A DNA stretch of 64,000 bases, from contig CAZEPW010000010.1 of NCBI GenBank assembly GCA_964514215.1, positions 23,378 through 87,377 on the forward strand, written 5' to 3'. This stretch comes from CAYQUC01 sp964514215. GTDB lineage: Bacteria > Pseudomonadota > Gammaproteobacteria > UBA6429 > Thiohalophilaceae. Shown here one piece after another: positions 1 to 9,033 of the stretch. A model generated the notes under the pieces. The model was not told the origin of the DNA and did not search any database. It was given only the letters and a program-made list of their open reading frames with translations. Numbering within the stretch: position 1 is the first letter of the stretch; each line of letters begins with the position of its first letter. The translations under genes and the position numbers were made by a program.

Positions 1-1
1 T

Positions 2-901
2 TTAAAAAACACATCAGAAGCATTATCGGTAGTTGCTCATGGAATAAAATGGCGTACTGGTGATAACATCGTTATTAGTGATCAAGAATTTCCATCGAAT
101 CGAATTGTGTGGCAATCATTGAAAAATCAAGGAGTTGAAGTACGGCTAGCTAATTTATACAGTGAGACAAGTCCTGAATTGGCTATAATTAAACAAATAG
201 ACTCTCGGACACGAATACTGTCTATTAGCTCAGTACAGTACTCAACCGGCTTAAAGCTTGATCTTGTCGAATTAGGAAAAGCCTGTAAATCACATGGTTG
301 TTTATTTTGTGTTGATGCCATTCAAACTGTTGGTGCCGTTGATATTGATGTTCAACAATGTGAGATTGATTTTTTAATGGCTGATGGTCATAAATGGATG
401 TTGGCACCTGAAGGATTAGCATTATTTTATTGTCGGTATAGTCGTATAGAGCAACTTGAATTGCACCAATTTGGGTGGCGGATGATCGAGGATCCGAATA
501 ACTTTCAACAAGAAAATTGGACTTGTGCAAAAAGTGCACGTCGTTTTGAATGCGGTAGTCCGAATATGTTAGGTATTCATGCCCTTAGGGCGAGTTTATC
601 TTTGATTCTAGAAATTGGTATAACTCAAATACAACAAAAATTATTATCTAACGTACGTTTTTTGTTCGATTTATTGGACGGTATTTCTGATATTGAACTA
701 ATTACCGACACCACTGAAAATCGGTATGCTGGAATTGTAACGTTTAAATCAAAAACGAAAGATCACGAATTACTTTATCAATATTTAATGAAAAATAAAG
801 TTATGTGTGCATACCGCGGTGGCGGTATTCGTTTTTCACCCCACTTTTATACCAGTAAAAATAGTATGCAATCCGCTGTTACAATACTCGAATCTTTCTA
901 G
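2..901 (+). CDS. Class V aminotransferase-like PLP enzyme, C-terminal part
   Basis: The reading frame is open from the left edge with no start, so the gene begins outside the window; an internal ATG at 107 is not the true start because conserved sequence (KNTSEALS near position 5, then ISDQEFPSNR) lies before it. The fold type I signature is VDAIQTVGA followed by ADGHKWM, where the Lys is the expected Schiff-base residue for pyridoxal phosphate. The family resembles cysteine desulfurases and isopenicillin N epimerases, but its members in gammaproteobacteria are mostly unassigned, so no substrate is given. It ends 173 bases before the fatty-acid oxidation operon on the same strand. Confidence 0.85.
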   Translation, partial: LKNTSEALSVVAHGIKWRTGDNIVISDQEFPSNRIVWQSLKNQGVEVRLANLYSETSPELAIIKQIDSRTRILSISSVQYSTGLKLDLVELGKACKSHGCLFCVDAIQTVGAVDIDVQQCEIDFLMADGHKWMLAPEGLALFYCRYSRIEQLELHQFGWRMIEDPNNFQQENWTCAKSARRFECGSPNMLGIHALRASLSLILEIGITQIQQKLLSNVRFLFDLLDGISDIELITDTTENRYAGIVTFKSKTKDHELLYQYLMKNKVMCAYRGGGIRFSPHFYTSKNSMQSAVTILESF

Positions 902-919
902 ATTAAACTGCTAAGTTAT

Positions 920-938
920 TAATAATAGTCTATTATTA
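920..938. promoter_or_regulatory. Operator-like inverted repeat upstream of fad operon
   Basis: TAATAATAG, one T, then CTATTATTA form a perfect 9-bp inverted repeat between the aminotransferase stop and fadE. No T-run follows, so a terminator is less likely than a protein-binding site. It lies about 135 bases before the fadE start, and no known regulator motif was matched. The sequence is very AT-rich, so chance is possible. Confidence 0.25.
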
Positions 939-1074
939 TATAGAAACTAAAAAAAACACCTTAAAATCTATTCTTTTAATAAAATGAAATTATTTTCAAA
1001 TTAAGTGTCATAGTAAATATACGAGAAGAAAAAGCGCTGTTAAATACCTAATGTATGAATTTCAGGAGTTTTGA

Positions 1075-3351
1075 ATGAAAACATCAAATGCCACAGATTC
1101 AAATTCTAATCCCCGTGATAGCTGGCGTATTAAATGGATAAGCCAGCCAGTATTTAAATTATTTAAAAAAATAACACCTCCAATGTCTGATACTGAAAAA
1201 GAGGCTATCGATGCTGGTACAGTTTGGTGGGATGGTGAATTATTTAGTGGCAAACCTAATTGGAAGAAAATTCGTCAATCAAAACCTGGGCACTTATCAG
1301 AAGAGGAGCAAGCCTTTGTTGATGGCCCGGTTAATACCTTGTGTGAAATGTTAAACGATTGGGAGTTAAATCAAAGAGACTATGATTTACCAGAAGATGT
1401 GTGGCGATTTATTAAAGATGAAGGTTTCCTCAGTTTAATTATTCCCAAACAGTATGGTGGTAAGGAATTTTCAGCACTTGCCCACTCTGAAATCGTAATG
1501 AAAATTTCAACTCGAAGTGTTGCTGCTGCGGTTACTGTGATGGTTCCTAATTCACTTGGTCCAGGCAAACTTATTTTGGAATACGGTACTAAAGAACAAA
1601 AAAATTATTACTTACCTCGTTTAGCTAAAGGTGACGATATTCCCTGTTTTGCATTAACCAGTCCCGATGCAGGAAGTGATGCTGGTGCTATTCCAGACTT
1701 TGGTATCGTTTGCAAACAAGATTATAATGGCGAAAAAGATGTTTTAGGTGTTCGAGTTACATGGGAAAAACGTTATATCACTCTAGGTCCTATTGCGACT
1801 TTACTTGGCCTTGCTTTTAAATTATATGATCCAGGTCATTTGATTGGAGAACAAGAGTCCTTGGGAATAACTTGTGCTTTAATTCCAACCAATACCCCAG
1901 GAGTTAATATAGGACGACGCCACCTCCCTTTAAATGTTATGTTTATGAATGGTCCAAACAGTGGTAAAGATGTTTTTATTCCGATGGATTGGTTAATTGG
2001 CGGCGTTGAACGTGCGGGACAAGGCTGGAGAATGTTAATGGAATGTCTGGCCGATGGGCGCTCAATTTCGCTGCCTGCTTTATCAACTGGAGCTGGTAAA
2101 TTAGCAAGCCGAACTGTTGGCGGTTATTCTCGAATACGACGACAATTTAAATTACCCATTGGCCGTTTTGAAGGCGTGCAAGAAGCACTAGCACGAATTG
2201 CCGGATCAACATATAAAATGGATGCAGCAAGAACCTTAACTGCAACTGCGTTAGATAAAGGTGAAAAACCATCTGTAATTTCAGCCATAGTAAAATATAA
2301 TTTGACCGAAAGTATGAGGGAAACGATTAATGATGCTATGGATGTTTTAGGCGGTGCAGGAATTTGTCTCGGTCCACAAAATGTTATGGGGCGAGCATAT
2401 CAAGCAATTCCAATTAGCATTACAGTCGAAGGTGCTAATATATTAACACGTTCGATGATAATTTTTGGTCAGGGTGCAGTTCGTTCACACCCTTATATTT
2501 TTCAAGAAATGGATGCTATAAATTCTACAGATCCAGAAGAATCTATTAAAAAATTTGATCGCGCTTTATTTGGCCATATCCGATATTTTATTAGTAATGC
2601 TTACCGTTCGTTTTATCATGCTCTAACAAGTTCGTTTTTTGTTTTTGTCGGCGCTACCGGAAAAACCAGACGGTATTATCAACATACTACTAGGCTAAGT
2701 GCTGCATTCGCCTTGCTTGCGGATATATCCATTATGATGTTTGGTAGTTCTTTAAAACGAAAAGAAAAAATTTCTGGACGACTTGCTGATATTTTAAGTC
2801 AACTATATCTTTTAACTGCGGTAATGAAACGGTTTGAAGATCAAGGTTCACATAAAGACGACATACCTTTACTCAAATGGGTATGTGAAGATACATTATT
2901 TACAATTCAAGAAAAAATGGATGGCTTATTATCGAACTTACCAATTAGACCTGCAGCATGGATTATACGTTTGATAATATTCCCTCTCGGAAGACAATTT
3001 TCGAGACCATCGGATAAATTGGGAACAACTATTGCAGAAATTTTACTCTCACCTTCGGATAGCCGAAACCGTTTAACGAAAGGAATGTTTATTCCGGGTG
3101 ACACTAATCAACAAGTTGCTAGAATTGATGATGCATTAATCAAAATAATTACAGCAGAACACATTGAAAGAAAAGTCTACCGTGAACTTCGCGATGTTGA
3201 TGAAAGTTTTAATGACATGAATAGCATGATTTATGCTGCTGTTGAGAAAAATATCATCACTCAAGAAGAAGCCGACATATTACAAACTGCAGAAAAAGCC
3301 CGGAGTGACGTTATTAAAGTAGATGACTTTCCAGGTGACTTTAAAATATAA
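1075..3351 (+). CDS. fadE: Acyl-CoA dehydrogenase, FadE type
   Basis: This 758-residue enzyme should catalyse the first oxidation step of fatty-acid beta-oxidation, acyl-CoA to trans-2-enoyl-CoA with FAD. The N-terminal part has the FadE-type stretch TVWWDGELFSGKPNW. The acyl-CoA dehydrogenase core holds FALTSPDAGSDAG at about 192-204 and TVEGANILTRS around E452, the likely catalytic base region. A long C-terminal extension is typical of FadE and absent from short acyl-CoA dehydrogenases. E. coli FadE is somewhat longer because of an N-terminal membrane segment not evident here. CAGGAG lies 8 bases before the ATG. It opens a five-gene operon with thiolase, hydratase/dehydrogenase, ligase and thioesterase. 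Confidence 0.93.
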   Translation: MKTSNATDSNSNPRDSWRIKWISQPVFKLFKKITPPMSDTEKEAIDAGTVWWDGELFSGKPNWKKIRQSKPGHLSEEEQAFVDGPVNTLCEMLNDWELNQRDYDLPEDVWRFIKDEGFLSLIIPKQYGGKEFSALAHSEIVMKISTRSVAAAVTVMVPNSLGPGKLILEYGTKEQKNYYLPRLAKGDDIPCFALTSPDAGSDAGAIPDFGIVCKQDYNGEKDVLGVRVTWEKRYITLGPIATLLGLAFKLYDPGHLIGEQESLGITCALIPTNTPGVNIGRRHLPLNVMFMNGPNSGKDVFIPMDWLIGGVERAGQGWRMLMECLADGRSISLPALSTGAGKLASRTVGGYSRIRRQFKLPIGRFEGVQEALARIAGSTYKMDAARTLTATALDKGEKPSVISAIVKYNLTESMRETINDAMDVLGGAGICLGPQNVMGRAYQAIPISITVEGANILTRSMIIFGQGAVRSHPYIFQEMDAINSTDPEESIKKFDRALFGHIRYFISNAYRSFYHALTSSFFVFVGATGKTRRYYQHTTRLSAAFALLADISIMMFGSSLKRKEKISGRLADILSQLYLLTAVMKRFEDQGSHKDDIPLLKWVCEDTLFTIQEKMDGLLSNLPIRPAAWIIRLIIFPLGRQFSRPSDKLGTTIAEILLSPSDSRNRLTKGMFIPGDTNQQVARIDDALIKIITAEHIERKVYRELRDVDESFNDMNSMIYAAVEKNIITQEEADILQTAEKARSDVIKVDDFPGDFKI

Positions 3352-3378
3352 AATTATAAATAAATTGTTGAGGAACAA

Positions 3379-4746
3379 ATGGCTGCTATAAAGAAAAAAA
3401 CTGCTAACAAAAAAGTTGTCGCAGCAACAAAAAAAACGAGTACAAAAAAGACTAAACAACTTCGTGAAGTATATGTAGTTGATGGCAGTCGCACACCATT
3501 TCTTAAAGCTCGCGGCCGGCCAGGTCCATTTAAGGCGATTGATTTGGCACTTGGCTGTGCCCGCCCGTTAATGGCTAGACAAAAGTTTAATGCCGATACT
3601 ATCGATGAAGTCATTGTTGGTTGTGTCATGCCTGGACCTGATGAAGCTAATATAGCGCGTATATTAGCATTGCGTTTAGGTTGTGGTAAGCACGTACCTG
3701 CTTGGACTGTGCAAAGAAACTGTGCATCAGGACTACAAGCATTGGATTGTGCCATGAAAGATATTGGAACAGGTAAGGCTGAAATTGTGTTAGCTGGTGG
3801 CGTTGAAGCCATGAGCCATGCGCCAATATTATTTAATGATACTATGGTGAATTGGTTAAGTGATTTGTATTCCAGTAAAACCTTCATGGATAAACTGAAA
3901 ACCATAAGTCAATTACGATTAAAACATTTAAAACCCATTATTGCATTAATTAGAGGCTTAACTGATCCAGTCGTCGGTCTATCGATGGGACAAACAGCAG
4001 AAAACCTTGCTTATAAATTTAATATCGATAGAGCAACTATGGATAATTATGCAACACAAAGTCATCACCGCCTTTCTGCAGCTCAAGATAATAATTTTTT
4101 AGATGAAATTGATACCATATATAGCACCCAAGGAAAATTTTACAATCAAGATGATGGTGTGCGTAAAGATTCTAATGTTGAGGGTTTGGCTAAATTAAAA
4201 CCCGTGTTTGATCGTCATTTTGGAAAAGTAACAGCAGGAAATAGTGCTCAAATAACTGATGGCGCATCAATGTTAATATTGGCTAGTGAAAAAGCGGTTA
4301 AAAAATATGATTTGCCTATTTTAGGTAAGTTGCTTGACACCGAATGGGCTGGATTAGAGCCTGCTCAAATGGGGCTAGGGCCAGTACATGCCATGACACC
4401 GTTATTAAAACGAAATAAATTAGAAATATCGGATATTGACTACTGGGAAATTAATGAAGCTTTTGCAACACAAGTGCTCGCTAATGTAGAAGCATGGAAA
4501 GATAAAGATTACTGCAAAACACATTTAGGGTTAAAAGCACCTTTGGGTGAAATTCCGTCTGATAAATTAAATATAGATGGTGGTGGTGTTAGCTTGGGTC
4601 ATCCTGTTGGCGCATCAGGGGCTAGAATTGTATTGCATTTATTTACTATATTAAAACGCATGAACTCTAAACAAGGCATAGCAAGTCTGTGCATTGGTGG
4701 TGGACAAGGTGGTGCCATTTTAATAGAAAGAGTTGAGGAACTTTAA
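3379..4746 (+). CDS. Thiolase (acetyl-CoA acyltransferase), FadI/FadA-like
   Basis: A 455-residue thiolase that should carry out the last beta-oxidation step, cleaving 3-ketoacyl-CoA with CoA. The nucleophilic Cys is C115 in RNCASGLQALDCA. H408 lies in SLGHPVGASGAR and C438 in LCIGGGQGG; these are the expected catalytic pair, and EINEAFA is also present. The first 27 residues are a Lys/Thr-rich extension before the conserved core starts at REVYVVDGSRTPF; it looks like low-complexity sequence and its role is unknown. GAGGAAC precedes the ATG. The stop is only 3 bases from the next gene, so the two subunits of the oxidation complex are probably translated together. Confidence 0.92.
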   Translation: MAAIKKKTANKKVVAATKKTSTKKTKQLREVYVVDGSRTPFLKARGRPGPFKAIDLALGCARPLMARQKFNADTIDEVIVGCVMPGPDEANIARILALRLGCGKHVPAWTVQRNCASGLQALDCAMKDIGTGKAEIVLAGGVEAMSHAPILFNDTMVNWLSDLYSSKTFMDKLKTISQLRLKHLKPIIALIRGLTDPVVGLSMGQTAENLAYKFNIDRATMDNYATQSHHRLSAAQDNNFLDEIDTIYSTQGKFYNQDDGVRKDSNVEGLAKLKPVFDRHFGKVTAGNSAQITDGASMLILASEKAVKKYDLPILGKLLDTEWAGLEPAQMGLGPVHAMTPLLKRNKLEISDIDYWEINEAFATQVLANVEAWKDKDYCKTHLGLKAPLGEIPSDKLNIDGGGVSLGHPVGASGARIVLHLFTILKRMNSKQGIASLCIGGGQGGAILIERVEEL

Positions 4747-4749
4747 GCA

Positions 4750-6798
4750 ATGACTACAAATAATTATAAAAACTGGAATGTTCGTCGAGATGATAATGAC
4801 ATATTGTGGTTAGAAATAGATAAAGAAAATACCAATACTAACGTGTTATCAAAAGATGTTTTATTGGAGCTAGAAGAAGAGTTAAATTTAATTAAAAAAG
4901 ACCTTCCTCGAGGTGTTGTGTTTTTGTCAGGCAAGAAAAATGGTTTTATTGCTGGCGCGGATATCAATGAATTCACCACATTTGAGTCTAAAGAAGATGC
5001 TCTTATTGCAATACAGCGTGGACATAAAATAATGAATGCTATTGAAGCATTAAAGTGTACTACTGTTGCGCTAATTCATGGTCATTGTTTTGGGGGAGGT
5101 TTAGAACTTGCGCTTGCCTGTAATTATAGAGTTGCTGAAGATGATCCAAAAACTAAGCTTGGCTTACCAGAGGTTTTATTAGGTATTCATCCGGGATTTG
5201 GTGGTAGCTTTCGTATGATTAGAGCGGCAGGACCAATGTCAGGAATGACTGCGATGTTAACCGGTAAAAGTTATATTGCCAAAGTAGCTAAAAAAATGGG
5301 GTTTGTGGATTATGTCGTACCACGTCGGCATTTTATTAATGCCGCTGAAAGTATAATCTTAAAACCAAGAACACCTCAAAAAAAATATCAAACTAAAAAT
5401 ACTATAAATAAAATATTAAATCATAAATTTATTCGACCTCTAGTAGCAAAGCTTTTAACTAAAAATGTTGCAAAAAAAGCCAGTCGAGTTCACTACCCTG
5501 CTCCCTATGCCTTAATCGATTTATGGGTTAGTTATTATGATAACCCAAAGAAAATGCTAGAAGAAGAAGCTAATTCAATTGCAAAATTATTAGTTGGTAA
5601 AACGGCGCAAAACTTAGTTCGAGTGTTTAAATTAAAAGAGCAATTAAAGAATACTGGTTCTAAAGTTAACTATGAACCAAAACATATTCATGTGATTGGC
5701 GGTGGAATAATGGGCGGCGATATTGCTATTTGGTGTGCATTAAAAGGCTTTAATGTAACTATACAAGATCAAAATCATGAGGTTTTAGCTAAGGTAATTC
5801 AACGTGCTTATAAACTTTATAAAAAACGTTTGAAAGCACCCAGATTAATTCAACAAGCACTCGATAGATTGGTGCCCGATGATAAGGGTATCAGTTTACC
5901 TCAAGCTGATATAGTTATTGAAGCCATTTTTGAAGATATTGAAGCGAAGCAAAATTTATATAAAGACATAGAACCTAAATTAAAAGATGGTGCTATTTTA
6001 GCAACTAATACTTCTAGCATCCCTCTTCAAAAATTAAGTAGTGTGCTAAAATCACCAAATCGGTTAGTTGGTTTGCATTTTTTTAATCCTGTTGCAATGA
6101 TGCCTCTCGTTGAAATTGTAAAAACCCCTGACACAGAAGATGATATTTATAATAAAGCTGCCAGTTTTACCAAACAAATTGATAGACTACCGTTATTAGT
6201 AAACAGTACTCCAGGATTTTTAGTTAACAGAATATTAATGCCCTATTTAATGGAAGCCGTTATTATGGTTGATGAGGGCATTCCTGCTCAATTAATTGAT
6301 AAAGCGGCATTAGAATTTGGTATGCCAATGGGGCCAATTGAATTAGCAGATACCGTTGGTCTTGATATTTGTCTACACGTAGCCGAAATTTTATCTGAAT
6401 CAATGACTATTTCTGTACCTTCAAGTTTAACTAATTTAGTCGCTCAAAAAAAGCTTGGTAAAAAAACCGGTCAAGGATTTTATACGTTCCAAAAAGGTAA
6501 GCCCGTTAAAAGTAAGCAAGAAAAATCAACAGTAATCCCAAGTAATATTAGTGAACGGCTTATCTTAATTTTGGTAAACGAAGCAGTCTCTTGTTTAAGA
6601 GAGGGGGTTGTAGAATCAGAAGATATGGTTGATGCGGGAATAATTTTTGGAACGGGTTTTGCTCCTTTTAGGGGTGGCCCACTTCACTACACAAACACGA
6701 GAGGTGGTGATCAGTTGTTAAAAAAATTAGAACAATTACAACATACATTCGGTGATCGATTTAAACCCGATGATGGTTGGTCAAAAATTTTTGCTTAA
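4750..6798 (+). CDS. Bifunctional enoyl-CoA hydratase/3-hydroxyacyl-CoA dehydrogenase
   Basis: A 682-residue FadB/FadJ-type multifunctional protein. Residues 1 to about 200 are a crotonase domain with GGGLELALACNYR (E119) and LPEVLLGIHPGFGG (E141), the two catalytic glutamates. From about 312 a Rossmann domain begins with VIGGGIMGGD for NAD binding; H443 in GLHFFNPV and the following VEIV are the dehydrogenase catalytic region. It is slightly shorter than E. coli FadB (729) or FadJ (714). It should hydrate enoyl-CoA and oxidise the 3-hydroxyacyl-CoA, passing the product to the thiolase encoded just upstream. FadB and FadJ classes cannot be separated safely by eye. Confidence 0.92.
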   Translation: MTTNNYKNWNVRRDDNDILWLEIDKENTNTNVLSKDVLLELEEELNLIKKDLPRGVVFLSGKKNGFIAGADINEFTTFESKEDALIAIQRGHKIMNAIEALKCTTVALIHGHCFGGGLELALACNYRVAEDDPKTKLGLPEVLLGIHPGFGGSFRMIRAAGPMSGMTAMLTGKSYIAKVAKKMGFVDYVVPRRHFINAAESIILKPRTPQKKYQTKNTINKILNHKFIRPLVAKLLTKNVAKKASRVHYPAPYALIDLWVSYYDNPKKMLEEEANSIAKLLVGKTAQNLVRVFKLKEQLKNTGSKVNYEPKHIHVIGGGIMGGDIAIWCALKGFNVTIQDQNHEVLAKVIQRAYKLYKKRLKAPRLIQQALDRLVPDDKGISLPQADIVIEAIFEDIEAKQNLYKDIEPKLKDGAILATNTSSIPLQKLSSVLKSPNRLVGLHFFNPVAMMPLVEIVKTPDTEDDIYNKAASFTKQIDRLPLLVNSTPGFLVNRILMPYLMEAVIMVDEGIPAQLIDKAALEFGMPMGPIELADTVGLDICLHVAEILSESMTISVPSSLTNLVAQKKLGKKTGQGFYTFQKGKPVKSKQEKSTVIPSNISERLILILVNEAVSCLREGVVESEDMVDAGIIFGTGFAPFRGGPLHYTNTRGGDQLLKKLEQLQHTFGDRFKPDDGWSKIFA

Positions 6799-6810
6799 AG
6801 GACTGATGTC

Positions 6811-8613
6811 TTGAATAAAATAACAGATTATATACCTTATCAAAGATTAAATAGTCTTCATCATTTATTTTTAACTCGAGTTGAACGCAGCCCTGATGAT
6901 GTAGCCTACACACAATACAATATCGAAAAATTAAGTTGGGAAAATTTTACATGGAGTGAAGTGTCATTATTAGTTGCGAAATGGTCAAATATAATGAGAC
7001 AAGATGGCCTTAGTAAAGGTGATCGAGTTGCAATCATGTTACCCAATTGTATTGAATGGATAATTTGTGATCAAGCTGCATTCAACTTAGGTTTGATTGT
7101 TGTACCGCTTTATATAAATGATCGAGCAGAAAATACGGGTTACATTATTAAAGAAACACAAGCTAAGTTAATTGTGTTTAAAACAGATGAACAGTGGATG
7201 ATCCTTAACGAAGCGATGATGCATTTATCAAGCGTCACTCGTTTTGTATCAATTGAATCTGTAACTGATACTGCTGATGAACGCTATATAAAACTTGATG
7301 AATGGATTTCTGAGTCATCAGATAATTTACCAGAACCTGTGGATATCGATCAGAATTCCTTAGCTACAATCGTTTTTACATCAGGAACTACGGGAAGACC
7401 TAAGGGCGTTATGTTAAGCCACAAAAATATTTTGTGGAATACCCATGCTTGCTCGGCAACTGAAGATTTTTGTCCCGATGATGTTTTTTTATCATTTTTA
7501 CCACTTTCTCATATGTTTGAAAGAACAGTCGGCTATTACTTACCCATTATGTGTGGTTCGAAGGTTGCTTACGCTCGTTCCATTGAACAACTTGGCGAAG
7601 ATTTACAATCGATAAAACCGACTGTCCTTGTTACTGTACCTCGAATTTTTGAGCGTGTTTATAATAAAATACAATTAGGATTAAATGAAAAATCAAAACT
7701 AGCTAAATTTTTATTTAACCAATCTGTCAATATTGGTTGGCAACGATTTTTGATTAATCAAAATAAAGCATCAAAAAGCATAACGCAAATTTTTTGGCCT
7801 ATATTAAATTTTCTTGTTGCAAGTAAAATTATGGCTAAATTAGGCGGTAATTTACGTTTAGCTATTAGCGGTGGCGCTCCCTTGTCACTTGATATAGCTA
7901 AGACTTTTATTGGCTTAGGGTTAACTTTGTCACAAGGTTATGGTATGACAGAAGCTAGTCCTGTTGTTTGCACAAATGAGTTAGACGACAATGAACCCGG
8001 TAGTGTTGGACAAACTTTAATTGATGTTGAAGTTACTTTAGGTGATAAGGATGAATTACTCGTGAGAAGCCCAGGAATTATGATGGGCTATTGGAATAAT
8101 GATGAAGCTACGCAAAAAGTGATTGATGGCGATAATTGGTTACATACCGGTGATAAGGCAAAAATAGTTAATCGTCATATTTACATAACAGGAAGGTTGA
8201 AAGAAATTTTAGTATTATCCAATGGAGAGAAAGTGCCGCCGTCTGATATTGAGCTTGCAATTTCCAGTGATCCTATAATTGATCAAGCCATGTTAGTGGG
8301 TGAAGGAAAACCATTTTTATCCGCAATACTTGTTTTGAATTCTGTTCTTTGGGGAAATTTACTCACCGAGCACTATATCAGTCTTTCTGCAATAGAGAGT
8401 TTAAAAGATCCTAGAGCAATTGAAATAATATTGAATCTGATTGCTAATAAATTAATAAATTTCCCTGGATATACTGATATTTACCGTATAATTTTAACTT
8501 TAGAACCTTGGACAGTTGAAGCAGGTCTAATAACCCCAACACTGAAATTAAAACGTTCCAATATTATAAAATTATATCAAAATGATATTGATGAATTATA
8601 TAAAGGACATTAG
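6811..8613 (+). CDS. AMP-forming long-chain acyl-CoA synthetase
   Basis: A 600-residue member of the ANL adenylate-forming superfamily, probably activating fatty acids to acyl-CoA for the preceding oxidation enzymes. The P-loop-like A3 motif FTSGTTGRPKGVMLSH begins near residue 189; GYGMTEASPV and WLHTGDKAKI are the adenylate-binding motifs, and GRLKEILVLSNGEKV is the hinge. The start is TTG at 6811, preceded by AAAGGA 8 bases upstream; the nearby ATG at 6805 runs straight into a stop (ATG TCT TGA), so it cannot be used. The size and the YYLP-type motifs fit the long-chain class, but chain length is inferred. Confidence 0.88.
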   Translation: MNKITDYIPYQRLNSLHHLFLTRVERSPDDVAYTQYNIEKLSWENFTWSEVSLLVAKWSNIMRQDGLSKGDRVAIMLPNCIEWIICDQAAFNLGLIVVPLYINDRAENTGYIIKETQAKLIVFKTDEQWMILNEAMMHLSSVTRFVSIESVTDTADERYIKLDEWISESSDNLPEPVDIDQNSLATIVFTSGTTGRPKGVMLSHKNILWNTHACSATEDFCPDDVFLSFLPLSHMFERTVGYYLPIMCGSKVAYARSIEQLGEDLQSIKPTVLVTVPRIFERVYNKIQLGLNEKSKLAKFLFNQSVNIGWQRFLINQNKASKSITQIFWPILNFLVASKIMAKLGGNLRLAISGGAPLSLDIAKTFIGLGLTLSQGYGMTEASPVVCTNELDDNEPGSVGQTLIDVEVTLGDKDELLVRSPGIMMGYWNNDEATQKVIDGDNWLHTGDKAKIVNRHIYITGRLKEILVLSNGEKVPPSDIELAISSDPIIDQAMLVGEGKPFLSAILVLNSVLWGNLLTEHYISLSAIESLKDPRAIEIILNLIANKLINFPGYTDIYRIILTLEPWTVEAGLITPTLKLKRSNIIKLYQNDIDELYKGH

Positions 8614-8615
8614 TT

Positions 8616-9029
8616 ATATCCCAACATACTGACCAATATCCAAATCACTTAGAAGCACTAATCCGTGTATTAGCGATGCCTGCTGACACCAATGCTGCGG
8701 GTGATATTTTTGGTGGTTGGTTAATGTCGCAAGTTGACATTGCGGGAAGTATCGCGGCATATCGTTATGCTGGTGGACGTGTTGTTACCGTTTCTGTTAA
8801 TGATTTTGTTTTTCTAAAGCCAGTTTATATAGGTGATTTGGTTAGTATTTTTGCCAATGTTGAATCTGTAGGTAATACCTCAATGAAAGTTTCAATTGTT
8901 GCATATGCTCAACGAAAGAGAGGTGAAGATGAGTGTGATCAGGTAGCTACTGCAACATTAACATTTGTTGCATTAGATGAAAATCGAAAACCAAGGAAAG
9001 TGATCTCAAAAAATAAATTAGATTGTTAG
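8616..9029 (+). CDS. yciA: YciA-type acyl-CoA thioesterase with probable ATA start
   Basis: A hotdog-fold thioesterase closely resembling YciA: AMPADTNAAGDIFGGWLMSQ near the N-terminus, then a GGRVVTVSVNDFVFLKP-type strand. It hydrolyses acyl-CoA to fatty acid and CoA, which may balance the CoA pool of the oxidation operon. The first ATG in frame is 8676, but the family's conserved residues (EALIRVLA) lie before it. The frame is open from 8604, right after a stop, and holds no ATG, GTG, TTG, CTG or ATT there. ATA at 8616 sits 8 bases after AAAGGA and would give 137 residues, close to E. coli YciA (132). A sequence error removing a normal start is the alternative. Confidence 0.82.
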   Translation: MSQHTDQYPNHLEALIRVLAMPADTNAAGDIFGGWLMSQVDIAGSIAAYRYAGGRVVTVSVNDFVFLKPVYIGDLVSIFANVESVGNTSMKVSIVAYAQRKRGEDECDQVATATLTFVALDENRKPRKVISKNKLDC

Positions 9030-9033
9030 TAAA

